Assembly: GCA_003833135.1 (NCBI GenBank)
Contig: QZLH01000473.1
Coordinates: 47,446-76,447, forward strand
Direction of reading: 5' to 3'
Length of the DNA: 29,002 bases
Source: Oehlia diaphana
Taxonomy: Eukaryota > Glomeromycota > Glomeromycetes > Glomerales > Glomeraceae
Below are positions 18,913 through 29,002 of the stretch, one piece after another. Under the pieces are notes generated by a model, which saw only the letters and a program-made list of their open reading frames with translations, made no database searches and had not been told where the DNA came from. The translations under genes were made by a program, and so were the position numbers. Each line of letters begins with the position of its first letter. Within the stretch, counting starts at the first letter, position 1.

Positions 18913-20704
18913 CTATTCACCTATTCCACAATCAAAGCATTCAGAAACTATAATTTTTAAATAAAGTAAATAAAGTAAAAAATGAAGTCAAAAAACACGA
19001 TCATAAAAAAAAAAAAAATGTAAATTAAATCAATAAACTTACTCGGTTTTTCTGTCACATTTGCTGATAACAGTCGAATAATACCTTTAACAAAAAAGAA
19101 AATAAAAAAATTTAATATATAAGTTTTTATTATTAATAACATAATATTTTTTTTTAAAAAAAAAAAAAATACCTGAACTTGATAGTGATAAATTCGAATT
19201 TATTGGTTTTGGAAGAACCTTAAAATTTAAAAACCTAGTATGTGGATTTGTCAGGACGATTTTAGGTATTTCATTTAATAACCTATTATTTCTAACTTTT
19301 TCACATTCTTTTATTTGTTGATATATCACGCTTTTCTTTTTAAATTTTTCCCTATTCATCTTCTTTAATAAATGATGAACTTCTTTAGCAGTTGGTCTAT
19401 TTTCTGGATTAGCATCCCAGCATTTTTTAATTAAATCTGCAAGTAATTTTGGTGTATCTTCAGAAATATCTGGTCTAAGACCTTTACAAATTAGTACGGC
19501 CAATATATGATTATGAGCTTCACTTTCTAAAGGAGTTTCTTCTGATATAAATTCATTCATAACTATACCAAATGAATAAATATCAGCAGCTTTTGTATAT
19601 GGGCGTCCGCATAAAACTTCTGGAGACATATAAGGTAATACTCCATAAACACTTTCTTGTTTAGCTGACTCCTTTTCATTATTTGCTGGTTGACACATTC
19701 CCAAATCACTTATATACGGAGATTTATTAAATAATATATTTCCTGAATGTAAATCCTTGTGGACTTTTTCAGCATGATGAATGTCTATTAGTCCTCTTAT
19801 AATTTCTGATAAAAAACCAATTTTATCTCCATATTCCATATTTTTTCCGGAATTTTTCAAAAAATCTCTCAAATTTCCATCCTTACAATATTTTAATACC
19901 ATCATATAATCTTCAGTAATGGGATCTTGTGTTATTCCATAACATTGAATAATGTCCCAGAGATGAATTTGAAGGTGAGATGTAATCTAATTTAAAATGA
20001 TATATTATTAGGAAGCGTAAAAAACATTTGATATGTATATATACGTATTAAGTAATTAAATACCTCATTTACAAATTCAGCACTCATTTTTGAAGAATCA
20101 TCTAAACTTTTTAATGCTACTGTGACATTTGACCATCGTTCCCACTTTTCTTTTTCGATATCCCATGATTCAATGTAACCTTCAGGCCATTTAGCTGAAA
20201 AAATTTTACCCAAACCACCTCTGGTAATGTAGGTTACATCCTGAAATTTTTCAAAAGGAATCCATTCAATATATCGTTTATAATGTATAGCATTAATTTG
20301 TGATTGTCTTATTAGTTCATCTATATCTTTATTTCCACTAGTCCAATTTTTAAAGGTCTCCTTGAACCTTTTGGTATTACAAGGTTGACACCATTTTTCT
20401 CCTGCACCAGGTTCTTCACATTCTCCGCATATTCCATACGCTATTTTTCTTTTTTCTAAATCATCCATATAAACTACCTTTTTATCTGTCTCATTAATGT
20501 CAATAGGAGAAATTGTCATGTGGAGCTAAAATAAACAATGGTTTTAGAAAAAAAGTTATTACATAAACTGTAAAATCAAAACAAACTAATTTATTTTTAT
20601 ATCAATGAATTGATCTGATTTCATACCTGATATTCGTCGGGATAAACCACTTTCCATAAATTAACTGGTTTCTCCTCTTTGCATATCTCTTTTTGAATTT
20701 CCAT
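18913..20704 (-). CDS. TKL-like protein kinase with N-terminal zinc-ribbon-like module, 476 aa
   Basis: Five exons in one frame: 20704-20627, 20525-20064, 19986-19173, 19084-19043 and 18947-18913 (all GT..AG). The first exon (MEIQKEICKEEK..) and the two tiny last exons are inferred from splice sites and frame. A C-x2-C-x9-C-x2-C set (C59, C62, C72, C75) precedes NWTSGNKDIDELI (about 86-98). The kinase domain covers about 110-400: glycine loop ITRGGLGKIFSA, ATP lysine K165 in VALKSL, HKDLHSGN (256-263, Lys in place of the usual HRD Arg), DLG 274-276 and SPE as the APE equivalent. The catalytic Asp, Asn and metal Asp remain, so it is probably active. The tail ISECFDCGIGE resembles the SDCLDC-type ending remembered for this fungal subfamily. 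It has no Sel1 repeats. Confidence 0.82.
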
Positions 20705-23700
20705 ACTTTGAATTAAATACGTATTATATACACATATACACGTCCTTATTAATTGAATCATTTGTTAAACTATAAATAAATTAGATTAACATATTACCTT
20801 GTGCTTTAGAATTTGAAAGCAGTAAATTTGTGAAATTTTAATTTATAAAGAATTGTAAGTAGCGCTAAGAAGTGAAACCAAAAAGAAACATTCTGAAGCG
20901 TTGAATAAGTTACTTTCTTGGGGAGTAAGTCAATTGTTTGTGAGAGTTTTTGTAGATTATGAATTATAAACTCGATAAAATATTTGCTTAGGAATTAAAA
21001 TGGAATGAATGGAATGGAAAGCAATTTATCTCATATATATATTGACTTGCATGTGTAACCCACTAAGTAGTTTTAGATTTTAATTTATAAAAATTCAATG
21101 AAACATCAAATATTTACATTAATTTTTTATTATTTCTTTGTAATATTTCCTATTTGAAAAATATTAAATTTTTGTAAATATCACCGCTTTTTTAGTTACA
21201 GTTCGAGCGTATACGAGGTCAGAAGACAACGAAACATTTACTCATGTTTAAAAATAGAACGTTAAATAAATAATAAACACGCATTTGATAGGTTTGTTTA
21301 TTTCAATTTCTTTTTAATTATAAACAAAAATAATTTGAATGTTTTTGTAAATGTTTTTATGCGCGCTCATTGTAGGATCATCCCTCTTTAACAAATAATT
21401 TACGTAATTCATTATATACTGTAATTATTGTAATACTTAACTTATAAAATGGTATAAAAAATGTTTTGTGCGCTCTTATCATACGATCGTCGTCGATGAT
21501 AATTTTATAGTCATATGATTACTTTGAAGAACGATAAACAAATAAATCGTCAATCACTATCAGTCTATCACCAATACATTTTGTCGAAAAGGATTACATA
21601 CACATTCCTTACATATAAATTTCAAAATTTCTAAATTAAATCTCCCCTGCAAACGAATATTCACGAGGTGAATAATTCTAAAACTAGAAAATTCGAAATT
21701 TTAATGAAAATAAAAAAATAAAAATACAATTTCATATTCGACAAATTATGAGAAAAAGAATGGAAAAAAAAGAAAGAAATATTAATTTCTTGGCAAGTAA
21801 ATATTTTTTATAATTTTTTTTTATGAAAAAGAAAATTTGCTGGTGGCGTAAAAATAACTCGTTTTGTATCAGAATAATAAAATGAGATAAATATTTTCCA
21901 ACATGACATGATTGACTATTGTAATTTTTTGTACTATGGTTAAAAAGTTGGATAATTGCGATAAGATAGGAAATTTGAATCCGAAAATTTGCATAATCAT
22001 GAAACGACTGAAACGTAAACATTTAATAAAAAAGTTAGGGAGTGAGTGACACTAATTTAGCGTAATGTAAACAAAAACAAAAAGATCAGTCGTGTAACTA
22101 AGACAAAAGATTTTTTAAAAATTTCAAGAAATTGTTTATAACTTAAATTTTGTCTATGAAAAGATATGTAACAGGCTGTTACAAATACATTTATTCTAAT
22201 AATAAAATAATTTTTATCGTTCCCAAAGAAACCTTGGAACTTTCAAAATTCAAGGTATCACTTTTTTTTTGGCAAATAATTTAACCTGAATTGTATCTGT
22301 ATTCGTTATTGTTCGGTACTGTTCTATCTTGTACCATCACTATACATTAACTAAGATTGACAGTCCAAGAAGGAAGGATACATTTGCTACAGTAACGTAA
22401 CATGTGATCACATAAACGTTTCATATTTTTTATGTACTTTAAATGCGTCGAATGTTCGAATAGAATAGAGATAGTACAGCAGTAATGCTTATAAATATGT
22501 AAAATTTAAAATTATTAAATTACACGACAATCTTTTTTGGCAGTTTTTGAATTCACTCGAATAACGGAAGTCGGATTTTGTTTTCATTATTAATTATGGT
22601 CACATGAGTGGTACATTTTATTCAGTCGTTGTTTGAGTTTATTTTCCAATTTTGATGGAATAAGTTGAATAGAGAAATGAAAAAAAAAACTCATTATTAT
22701 TTTCGAATAAGCTAACTAAATAGCGAATATCATGAATTCACGACCGAAAAATAAATACATGGAGCGACAGTTATTCACTTATGTTTCTTTAATTTTAATT
22801 TCGTTAATGTAATAAAAAACTATACAAGAAAGGTATTCCAATAATATTAACGTTAAATACGGTTAAATACGAGAATATAATATAATTACATGAATTACGT
22901 GAAACAATTTATATATATTTATTTATCCATTAATTTCTTATAACAAAATTTATTTAAAATTCTATTATATTTTCTCGTTAAAAAAGTAAATTATATGTTG
23001 TTTTATGCAAGTGTCAACTGACCAAAATAAAATTCTCATATTCATACGTTATTCATACCTCAAGACATTAACGAAGTAAAATATTAGTGCCTCATTTACT
23101 TATGATGATTATGAAGATATGTATTTGCGCTATAACAGATAAATTAAATAAATTGTTATACACTATTAATTAAAAATGGTTATATTAAAAAAAAAAAAAA
23201 TTAAATTATTAATCAAATTAAAAAAATGATTAAGAATTTATGGATTTTATAACTTTTATTTTATACATTAATGCTACAAAATTGAATTACAAAAAATATA
23301 TAAATATATTAACATACGATCGCAATTTTATTATTGTGGTATAAATCACATAAAACACATAAAATTTTTTAAATCTTTTAATTAAAATCGTACACCGCCA
23401 CCAATTTTCATATTAATAACGCTGCTATATTATATTATATTAAAAATATTAAAGCCGCAAACTCGGGCTTATCGGCTAGTTTTATTCGATAAATTTGTTG
23501 GATTTGTTTTAATTATGAAAATGCAATAAGATTTATTATGAAACCCACTAATTTTTTTTTTTTTTTATTTTTTGAATTTAAAACATTTATTGGAAAAAAT
23601 TAAATTTTAAAAATTTTTAAGAATACTAAGACATTAAAATATGACTTTAAGCCGAATAAAAATATGAAAAAAAACACAATTGTATGAAAATTTCGATCTG

Positions 23701-23932
23701 TCTCCAGATTGGTTCAGATTTTCAAAATGTAACCAAATGCAGACCATAACGATCTATGTGACGTAGGACATTGTTTACTCATCGGCTGACTTAACAAATT
23801 ACACAAATTATTTTTTTGGAATGTGTTCATGTTCTACTAACTATAAACGGAATAAAACTCCTTATTTTCTTTAAATCTTTTTAACCTTTTTGACGTAAAT
23901 TAACTTTCACAGTAAAAAATTTGATATTTACG
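20705..23932. other. About 3.2 kb divergent intergenic region without a supportable gene
   Basis: This lies between the starts of the zinc-ribbon kinase (minus) and the third kinase-Sel1 gene (plus), so both promoters should be here. A possible non-coding first exon of the minus gene ends near 20800 (reverse complement CACAAG, then GTAATA). The stretch 21180-22700 is less low-complexity than its surroundings (for example TACGATCGTCGTCGATGATA and GGAGCGACAG near 22760) but has no long frame. A 96-codon minus-strand frame at 21732-22022 is Phe/Ile-rich and has no recognisable domain. No tRNA or repeat ends were found. Confidence 0.4.
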
Positions 23933-26051
23933 ATGTCTAATAACACTGAAATTAAATTTATTGATAATTCAAATGAGTGGATTAATTGGATTGAAGAATC
24001 TATTGTAAAAAAACAAATTATATATTATGATTATAAATATTTTAATAATATTCAAGGAATTGGTCTTGGAAGATTTGGAAAAGTATATCGTGCAAATTGG
24101 AATAATTCTCATAATTATTTAGCGTTAAAACTTTTTTTTAATTTTGATACCATTATCAAAGAAATTGTTAATGAAGTAATTTTATATGATTATTAGTATT
24201 TATTTCTTATGAACTATTATTATATATTATGTTTCTAATTATATTTTTTTTTTTTTATTTTTTAGCTTAAACTTCATCGTGAAATGGATTTTCATGAAAA
24301 TATAATTCGTTTTTATGGTATTACATCAGGTGCGATATTACAAATATTTTAAAAATATATACGCATATTATAAGCATATGGAAAAAATCTAAAATAAATA
24401 TTTTTTTCTTTCAAAAGAAATCCAAAGTGATGATTCAAAAAGATATTTGTTAGTGATGGAATATGCCGACAGCGGTACCCTTCGAAACTATTTAAGTGAA
24501 TACTTTGAAAACCTCACTTGGAATGATAAATTAAATTTGGCACTTCAATTAGCTAATGCAATATCATACTTACATGATAAAGAAATCGTATATCGTAATT
24601 TGGTAGGTTATTTATTAAATTTATATTATACTAATTTATGCTGTAAGATTATATAGTATCTAATACATAATATATTTAATAATAGCACTCAAATAATATA
24701 TTAGTTAACAAGAATACCATCAAATTGGCTGATTTTGGATTATCAGAAAGGATTGAAGAATTATCTAATGCTCAATCAAAATTATTATTCGGAATGGTCA
24801 CTTATATCGATCCACAAATTTTTAATAGAAGAAGAGATAGCAATAATCAATTACAAATATATACATTAAGCAAAAAGAGTGATATATACAGTATTGGCAT
24901 ACTCTTATGGGAAATTTCTAGTGGACGTCCACCTTTTAGTAATGAGCCATATGATGTTGGTTTAGTTATGGAAATATTACAAGGTCTTAGAGAGAAGCCC
25001 ATTTTAAATACACCTAAAGATTACATAAAAATATATACTGGTAAATATACTAATTAAATTTAATTATTATTATTTTAAAATAACAATATTTATAAAATGT
25101 TTATTTTATTATATTTTAGATTGCTGGAATAATGAACCAAATAATCGTCCAACTATCAATCAGGTTGTTATAAAATTAAATATAATTATTTCAGAAATTC
25201 AATTAAACGATTATAATGAAATTTCTGAAAACGTAATTAATTATAATTCACAAATATCTCAAATTATTCAAAATTTTAGTAGGATTGATATAAATGAAAT
25301 AGATCCTTCAATTTCAACAGATCTAATCATGAATGATTTTGAAATAATGGTTGTTGAGATAATTTCTCTTTTTGAAAATATAGAAATAAATATGAGAAAA
25401 TGTAAAATTATTAAATATCTTGATAATCATAATGTAACCTCACAAGAAATTTATAATTGGTTACTTAATAATCAAGATAATTCTGATTCTGTTTTTTTAC
25501 TTGGAGTATTTAATCATTTTGGAATTGAAATTAATGTTGATGAACAAAAAGCATTTGAATTATATCAAAAGTCTTCAAATTTAAAAAATACACTTGGAAT
25601 AACTAGTTTAGGTTATTGCTATGAAAAAGGAATTGGAACCTTTGTTAATAAACTAAAAGCATTTGAATTTTATCAAAAGGCTGCAAATTTAGGAAGTGCA
25701 CGCGGACTTTATAATCTAGGAAATTGTTATCTTTATGGAATTGGGGTTCTTGTTAATGGACCAAAAGCAATTGAATTATTTCAAATGTCAGCAAGTTTAG
25801 GAAATTTACTTGGAATGTGTAATTTAGGATGGTGTTATAAAAAAGGAATTGGAACTAATATTGATTATCAGAAAGCATTTGAATTATATAAAAAGGCTAC
25901 AAATTTAGGAAATTATTTGGCTCAATATAATCTTGCTTTTTTTTATAAAGATGGAATAGGAATTAAAAAAGATATAAGTCAAGCAATTTGTTTGTTTAAA
26001 AAATCTGCTGAACAAGAATATCAAAATGCTAAGTATAAATTAATTGAGTAA
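23933..26051 (+). CDS. Kinase-Sel1 fusion protein with altered catalytic loop (likely pseudokinase), 592 aa
   Basis: Five exons in one frame: 23933-24175, 24266-24329, 24418-24602, 24686-25040 and 25120-26051, GT..AG, phases 0,1,0,1. The ATG at 23933 is preferred because the frame upstream has only a TTG. EWINWIEES..IIYYDYKYF (15-37) matches its paralogues. The kinase-like domain (about 40-300) has a good glycine loop (IGLGRFGKVYRA, from 43), ATP lysine K66, and an intact DFG at 180-182. The catalytic loop reads YRNLHSNN (161-168): the His of HRD is Tyr and the catalytic Asp is Asn. By family knowledge the Asp-to-Asn change should abolish or strongly reduce phosphotransfer while ATP and metal binding may persist. 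Residues about 405-590 form five Sel1 repeats, one fewer than the two paralogues at 6.7-13.3 kb. Confidence 0.88.
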
Positions 26052-26083
26052 GTTAAATGAATCAAATGAATTAATTATTTTAT

Positions 26084-26231
26084 AAAGTGAATTAAATTAT
26101 GTAATAATAAATTTTCATTACATATTCCATAATTTAGTGTTTTTTTTTATAGATTTAAAAGTGAATTAAATTATATAATAATAAATTTTCATTACATATT
26201 CCATAATTTAGTGTTTTTTTTTATAGATTTA
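26084..26231. repeat. Tandem duplication, two copies of a 74-bp unit, in the 3' UTR region
   Basis: The units 26084-26157 and 26158-26231 differ at about two positions (ATTATGTAATAA against ATTATATAATAA, and the final base). They start 33 bp beyond the kinase-Sel1 stop codon, so they probably lie in its 3' UTR. Each unit contains AATAATAAA, which could serve as a polyadenylation signal, so the duplication may double that signal. Confidence 0.8.
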
Positions 26232-27057
26232 TAATTGAATATTATGTAAATTACAAAAATACTATTTAATAAAATTTACAGTTTTTTTGGCAGTATTACC
26301 AAATAAAAAGTAATGAATAAATAAAATTTTAATAACACCTTATATATTGACTATATGGAATACAAATCCAAATACTAGTTGTAAGCAATTAAAATAAAAA
26401 TTTGCATTTAGTGAACTCTGATTGTTTATCTCATTCAAAAAAATATATTAAAGTAGAGCGATGAAATAAAATATTGTACATAACAAAGTTGACACACAAC
26501 ATCACTGCCAGTGAGCTTTAGCAATTTTCTTTAAATAATACGTTAACAATATAAATTAAATACAATCATCAGCTATTTAAATAAGTATAAAAATTTTACA
26601 TCACTTATTTTTTTAATTTTATTTATATTATTATTTTGTTGATTTATCTAATAATTGGAAAAAAGTTATAAAAAAAAAGATTTATTTAAATTGCATAGTA
26701 AGAAACTTGTAAAATATTTACTACTCTAGTCTTAGTGTTTAAATAATTCTAAGTAAATAAAGAGAATATGAATTTTAATACTTTGGTAAACTATAAAAAA
26801 AGGAATTATTTAAATTACAAACTAAGAATCTTGTAAGATACTTTACTACTCTAGCCTTAGTGTTTAAATAAATCTAAACAACTTCTGTTAAATGCATGAC
26901 ATCAAATATCACTTTATAAAAACTATAAATTCTTATAAAAATACAAATAATTAGTTATTTTTTATCTGTTTTAATATCTAAACAAAATAAAATAAAATTA
27001 ATTTCACATGAATAATTTGCAAGATTAATTATTTTTACATACCTAATAACCTCAATC
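26232..27057. other. Convergent intergenic region
   Basis: This lies between the third kinase-Sel1 gene (plus) and the last kinase (minus). Apart from the spaced direct repeat at 26671-26877 I see no feature. Confidence 0.4.
26671..26877. repeat. Spaced direct repeat, two diverged copies of about 82 bp
   Basis: The copies at 26671-26752 and 26794-26877 share TTTACTACTCTAG(T/C)CTTAG followed by TGTTTAAATAA and AAGAA(A/T)CTTGTAA, with scattered substitutions. They are separated by about 41 bp of AT-rich DNA. The relationship suggests a local duplication older than the 74-bp tandem at 26084. Confidence 0.7.
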
Positions 27058-28260
27058 TTAAATTTTACAATCATCCAAACCTTCACTTTCAAGAGTTTCA
27101 TTTACTTTTTCACTAGTAGATCGACTTGTATGATTAGCTTGTAAACCTCTGCTTTCAAGAGTTTCATTCAATTGTTTACTAGTAAAACCAAGTAAGTAAC
27201 TTGTATAACAAGACTGTGGATGAGACTCAGTAGATAGATTATTGTTATGCCCAATTGGTGCATTTATAAATTCCAAAATATTGCATTTTAATTCTTCATC
27301 AATATCTTCAATTTTCTTATCTGAAGAACGAAAAATCCAATTATCAATAATACTTAAAATTTCTTTAGAAGATGGCCTTTTTAATGGGTTTTCATTCCAA
27401 CACTTTTTCATTAAATCTACATAACATTGTGGAGTATTTTCAATAATTTCAGGACGTTCACCTTCGCAAATACTTAAACTAAGTTGAAAATCATGTGCTC
27501 TCTTATTAAATGGTGGTACCCCAGATGTAAATTCCCACATAATCATAGAAAAACTATAAATATCACTAGCTGGAGTATAAGATTTGCCTCTTAAAACTTC
27601 AGGTGCCACAAATGGTATAACACCATAAATTTCATCTTTTTTCAAAAATGATTCTATAGATTTGCATAATCCTAAATCACTAACATAAATTTTATTATCA
27701 TTATTTTCATAACTATGATTTAAAATATTGCCATCATGAAAATCACAATGAATAAGATTATTCTCATGCATATTATTAAGTCCAGAAATAATTTCATATA
27801 GCATATATAATTTTTGATTCCAATCCTTTTTGATTGTTCTCATTAAGTTTCCTCTTAAATTACCTTTGTTTGCATAATCCATTACTACCATATATTTCAA
27901 AGTATTAGGATCTTTTGTAAACCCATAAAAATAAATAATTTTATCTGAATTTAAGCAACTTTTGTGATATTTCCACTATAAAAAAATAATAATAATAAAT
28001 ATATTAATATAAATAAATTATAATTTAGATATTTAAAATTAGAAAAAATAAATAATATATTATCATACTTCATTTAAAAATTCATTTAAATTTTCATTTA
28101 AATTATTATCACATTTAAGAATCACTTCTTTACTTCCATTATTATTTAACAAAAAGGTTTTATACATAGTACCAAACCCTCCTTTATCAAGATATTTAAC
28201 ATTTTTAAATTTATTATAAGGAATCCATTTTAATTTTTTTTCTGAAATAAAATTGTCCAT
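27058..28260 (-). CDS. TKL-like protein kinase, 5' end possibly incomplete, at least 369 aa
   Basis: Two clear exons: 28260 (or 28285)-28069 and 27975-27058, joined GAA/GTATGA..TATAG. Starting at ATG 28260 gives 369 aa. However, the frame continues upstream to an acceptor (TTTTTGTAG, exon from 28285) with FGKSGNINMDNF, matching the W-x-SGN..ID module. One or more upstream exons, perhaps with the zinc ribbon, are therefore likely and may lie outside the window. Motifs from ATG 28260: glycine loop LDKGGFGTMYK (24-34), lysine K49 in VILKC, HCDFHDGN (140-147, Cys in place of the HRD Arg, catalytic Asp kept), DLG 164-166 and APE in FVAPEVLRGK. The tail repeats a short module (NETLESRGL, then NETLESEGL) and ends DDCKI. 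Probably catalytically competent. The Arg-to-Cys change predicts loss of activation-loop phosphate sensing. Confidence 0.83.
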
Positions 28261-28431
28261 ATTTATATTTCCACTTTTTCCAAATCTACAAAAATAAATA
28301 ATTGAAATTATATTGAAGTGTATATTAAAAGTTACAAGATTAAAATCAAAACTTACTCTAAAATTTATAAAGAAATTTAATATGATATACTGCATTAGTT
28401 TGTATAAATATATATAATAGTAACCTAGACT

Positions 28432-28771
28432 TACCAACTAAAGTAATAAAGTAATAGAAATTTAAATGAAAGAATTTAATTGACAAATAAATACTAAATA
28501 AAATATATAACAATAGAAACAACAAATAACTTACAAGCTACATTATTAAGTAATTTTTATAAATAAAGAATTTGGTAAGTTTAAATATATGTAAATATTG
28601 TAATAATGGAATTAAATAAATAACATACCATCTATAAAATAATTTTTTAAATAAAGAATTTAGTTAGTTTAAGTTATATATAAGTATTATATAAATGAGC
28701 AATAATAAAATTAAATAAATAACATACCATCTATAAAATAATTTTTTAATAAAGAATTTAGTTAGTTTAAA
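28432..28771 (-). repeat. Four-copy tandem repeat (period about 94-100 bp) with paired splice acceptor and donor in each copy
   Basis: On the minus strand each unit has an AT-rich lead-in, TTCTTTAT(T)A..A, an acceptor AG, three bases, then GTAAGT, GTAAGTT or GTATGT. The units are ATAG/ATG/GTATGT (28730-28728), ATAG/ATG/GTATGT (28631-28629), GTAG/CTT/GTAAGT (28537-28535) and TTAG/TTG/GTAAGT (28437-28435). The middle units share long identical stretches (28609-28672 and 28709-28771). The array lies directly upstream of the kinase exon that begins near 28285, in what would be its first intron or 5' UTR. Function is unknown. Confidence 0.6.
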
Positions 28772-29002
28772 CTTAGCTATCAGTGCCTATTTTTTTGATT
28801 ACCATATAATAATCCTGTAATGTATATTTTGTAACAATTGACAATATAATTGCTATTATAATTTAATATATATTAAAATACCATATTACAATGAAATGTA
28901 AAAAAATAATAATTTTGTAATATATGACAATTATCCTTTTATATTAGTTACAATATTAATATTAAATATCATACTTGTTAATAGACTTATTAATATATAT
29001 GT
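28772..29002. other. AT-rich right edge, nothing recognised
   Basis: No frame encoding the expected CxxC..CxxC module of the neighbouring kinase was found here on the minus strand, so any missing upstream exon probably lies beyond the window. Confidence 0.35.

Noticed and set aside
18957..19142. 61-codon minus-strand frame as a separate gene
   Set aside because: Only its 19084-19043 part is used, as exon 4 of the zinc-ribbon kinase. The rest is intron.
21180..21240. tRNA candidate around GTTCGAGC
   Set aside because: A T-loop-like GTTCGA is present, but no matching acceptor stem or anticodon arm could be paired. No tRNA was found in the window.
21732..22022. 96-codon minus-strand frame
   Set aside because: Its composition is what AT-rich DNA gives by chance (Phe, Ile, Lys, Asn), with no domain and no neighbouring exon signals.
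27242..27424. Plus-strand 60-codon frame
   Set aside because: It is antisense to the C-lobe coding region of the minus-strand kinase.
28545..28771. CRISPR-like reading of the spaced repeats at the right end
   Set aside because: The units are about 97 bp apart and mostly alike along their whole length, the sequence is eukaryotic, and there are no cas-like genes. It is a tandem duplication.

Overview
This is a strongly AT-rich eukaryotic window. The short spliceosomal introns (about 70-120 bp, GT..AG), the many TKL-like kinases, the kinase-Sel1 fusions and the density of degenerate transposon remnants all suggest an arbuscular mycorrhizal fungus of the Rhizophagus type (Glomeromycotina). That assignment rests on remembered family features, not on a database search. 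The usable genes are multi-exon, so I rebuilt each from splice sites that keep one continuous reading frame. Spans are given as one feature and exons are listed in the evidence.

Layout. 1-6.7 kb is a transposon graveyard: the end of a TA-flanked element at the left edge, a decayed unrecognised exon-like stretch (0.93-1.5 kb), a broken MULE/FAR1-like transposase (2.3-2.9 kb), a palindromic GTCAGTCA element (3.0-3.55 kb), an inverted 15-bp minisatellite element (3.75-4.25 kb), a broken HNH-type endonuclease domain (4.6-5.05 kb) and a truncated kinase copy (5.1-5.55 kb). 6.7-13.3 kb holds a divergent pair of five-exon kinase-Sel1 genes: one catalytically complete (minus strand) and one a pseudokinase (plus strand). 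13.9-15.25 kb is a multiply broken kinase pseudogene. 15.4-18.2 kb is repeats, including a second GTCAGTCA/GGTCGGTC element, a TA-flanked pogo/Tc1-like end, a hAT-like MITE with an 8-bp target duplication, and an N gap flanked by identical 232-bp sequence. 18.9-20.7 kb is a five-exon zinc-ribbon kinase (minus strand). 20.7-23.9 kb has no gene I can support. 23.9-26.05 kb is a third kinase-Sel1 gene, with the catalytic Asp replaced. 27.06-28.3 kb is another kinase (minus strand) whose upstream side carries a four-copy tandem repeat with back-to-back splice signals.

How the genes relate. Two kinase subfamilies are interleaved. The kinase-Sel1 genes share a five-exon plan with identical intron phases and an exon 3 of exactly 185 nt. 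The other subfamily lacks Sel1 repeats, carries an N-terminal CxxC..CxxC and SGN..ID module, and can end in a short Cys-containing tail. One kinase-Sel1 member is active-looking, while two kept full-length frames after losing key catalytic residues. This suggests a locally expanded signalling family that retains both kinases and pseudokinases as scaffolds or regulators. That functional reading is inference.
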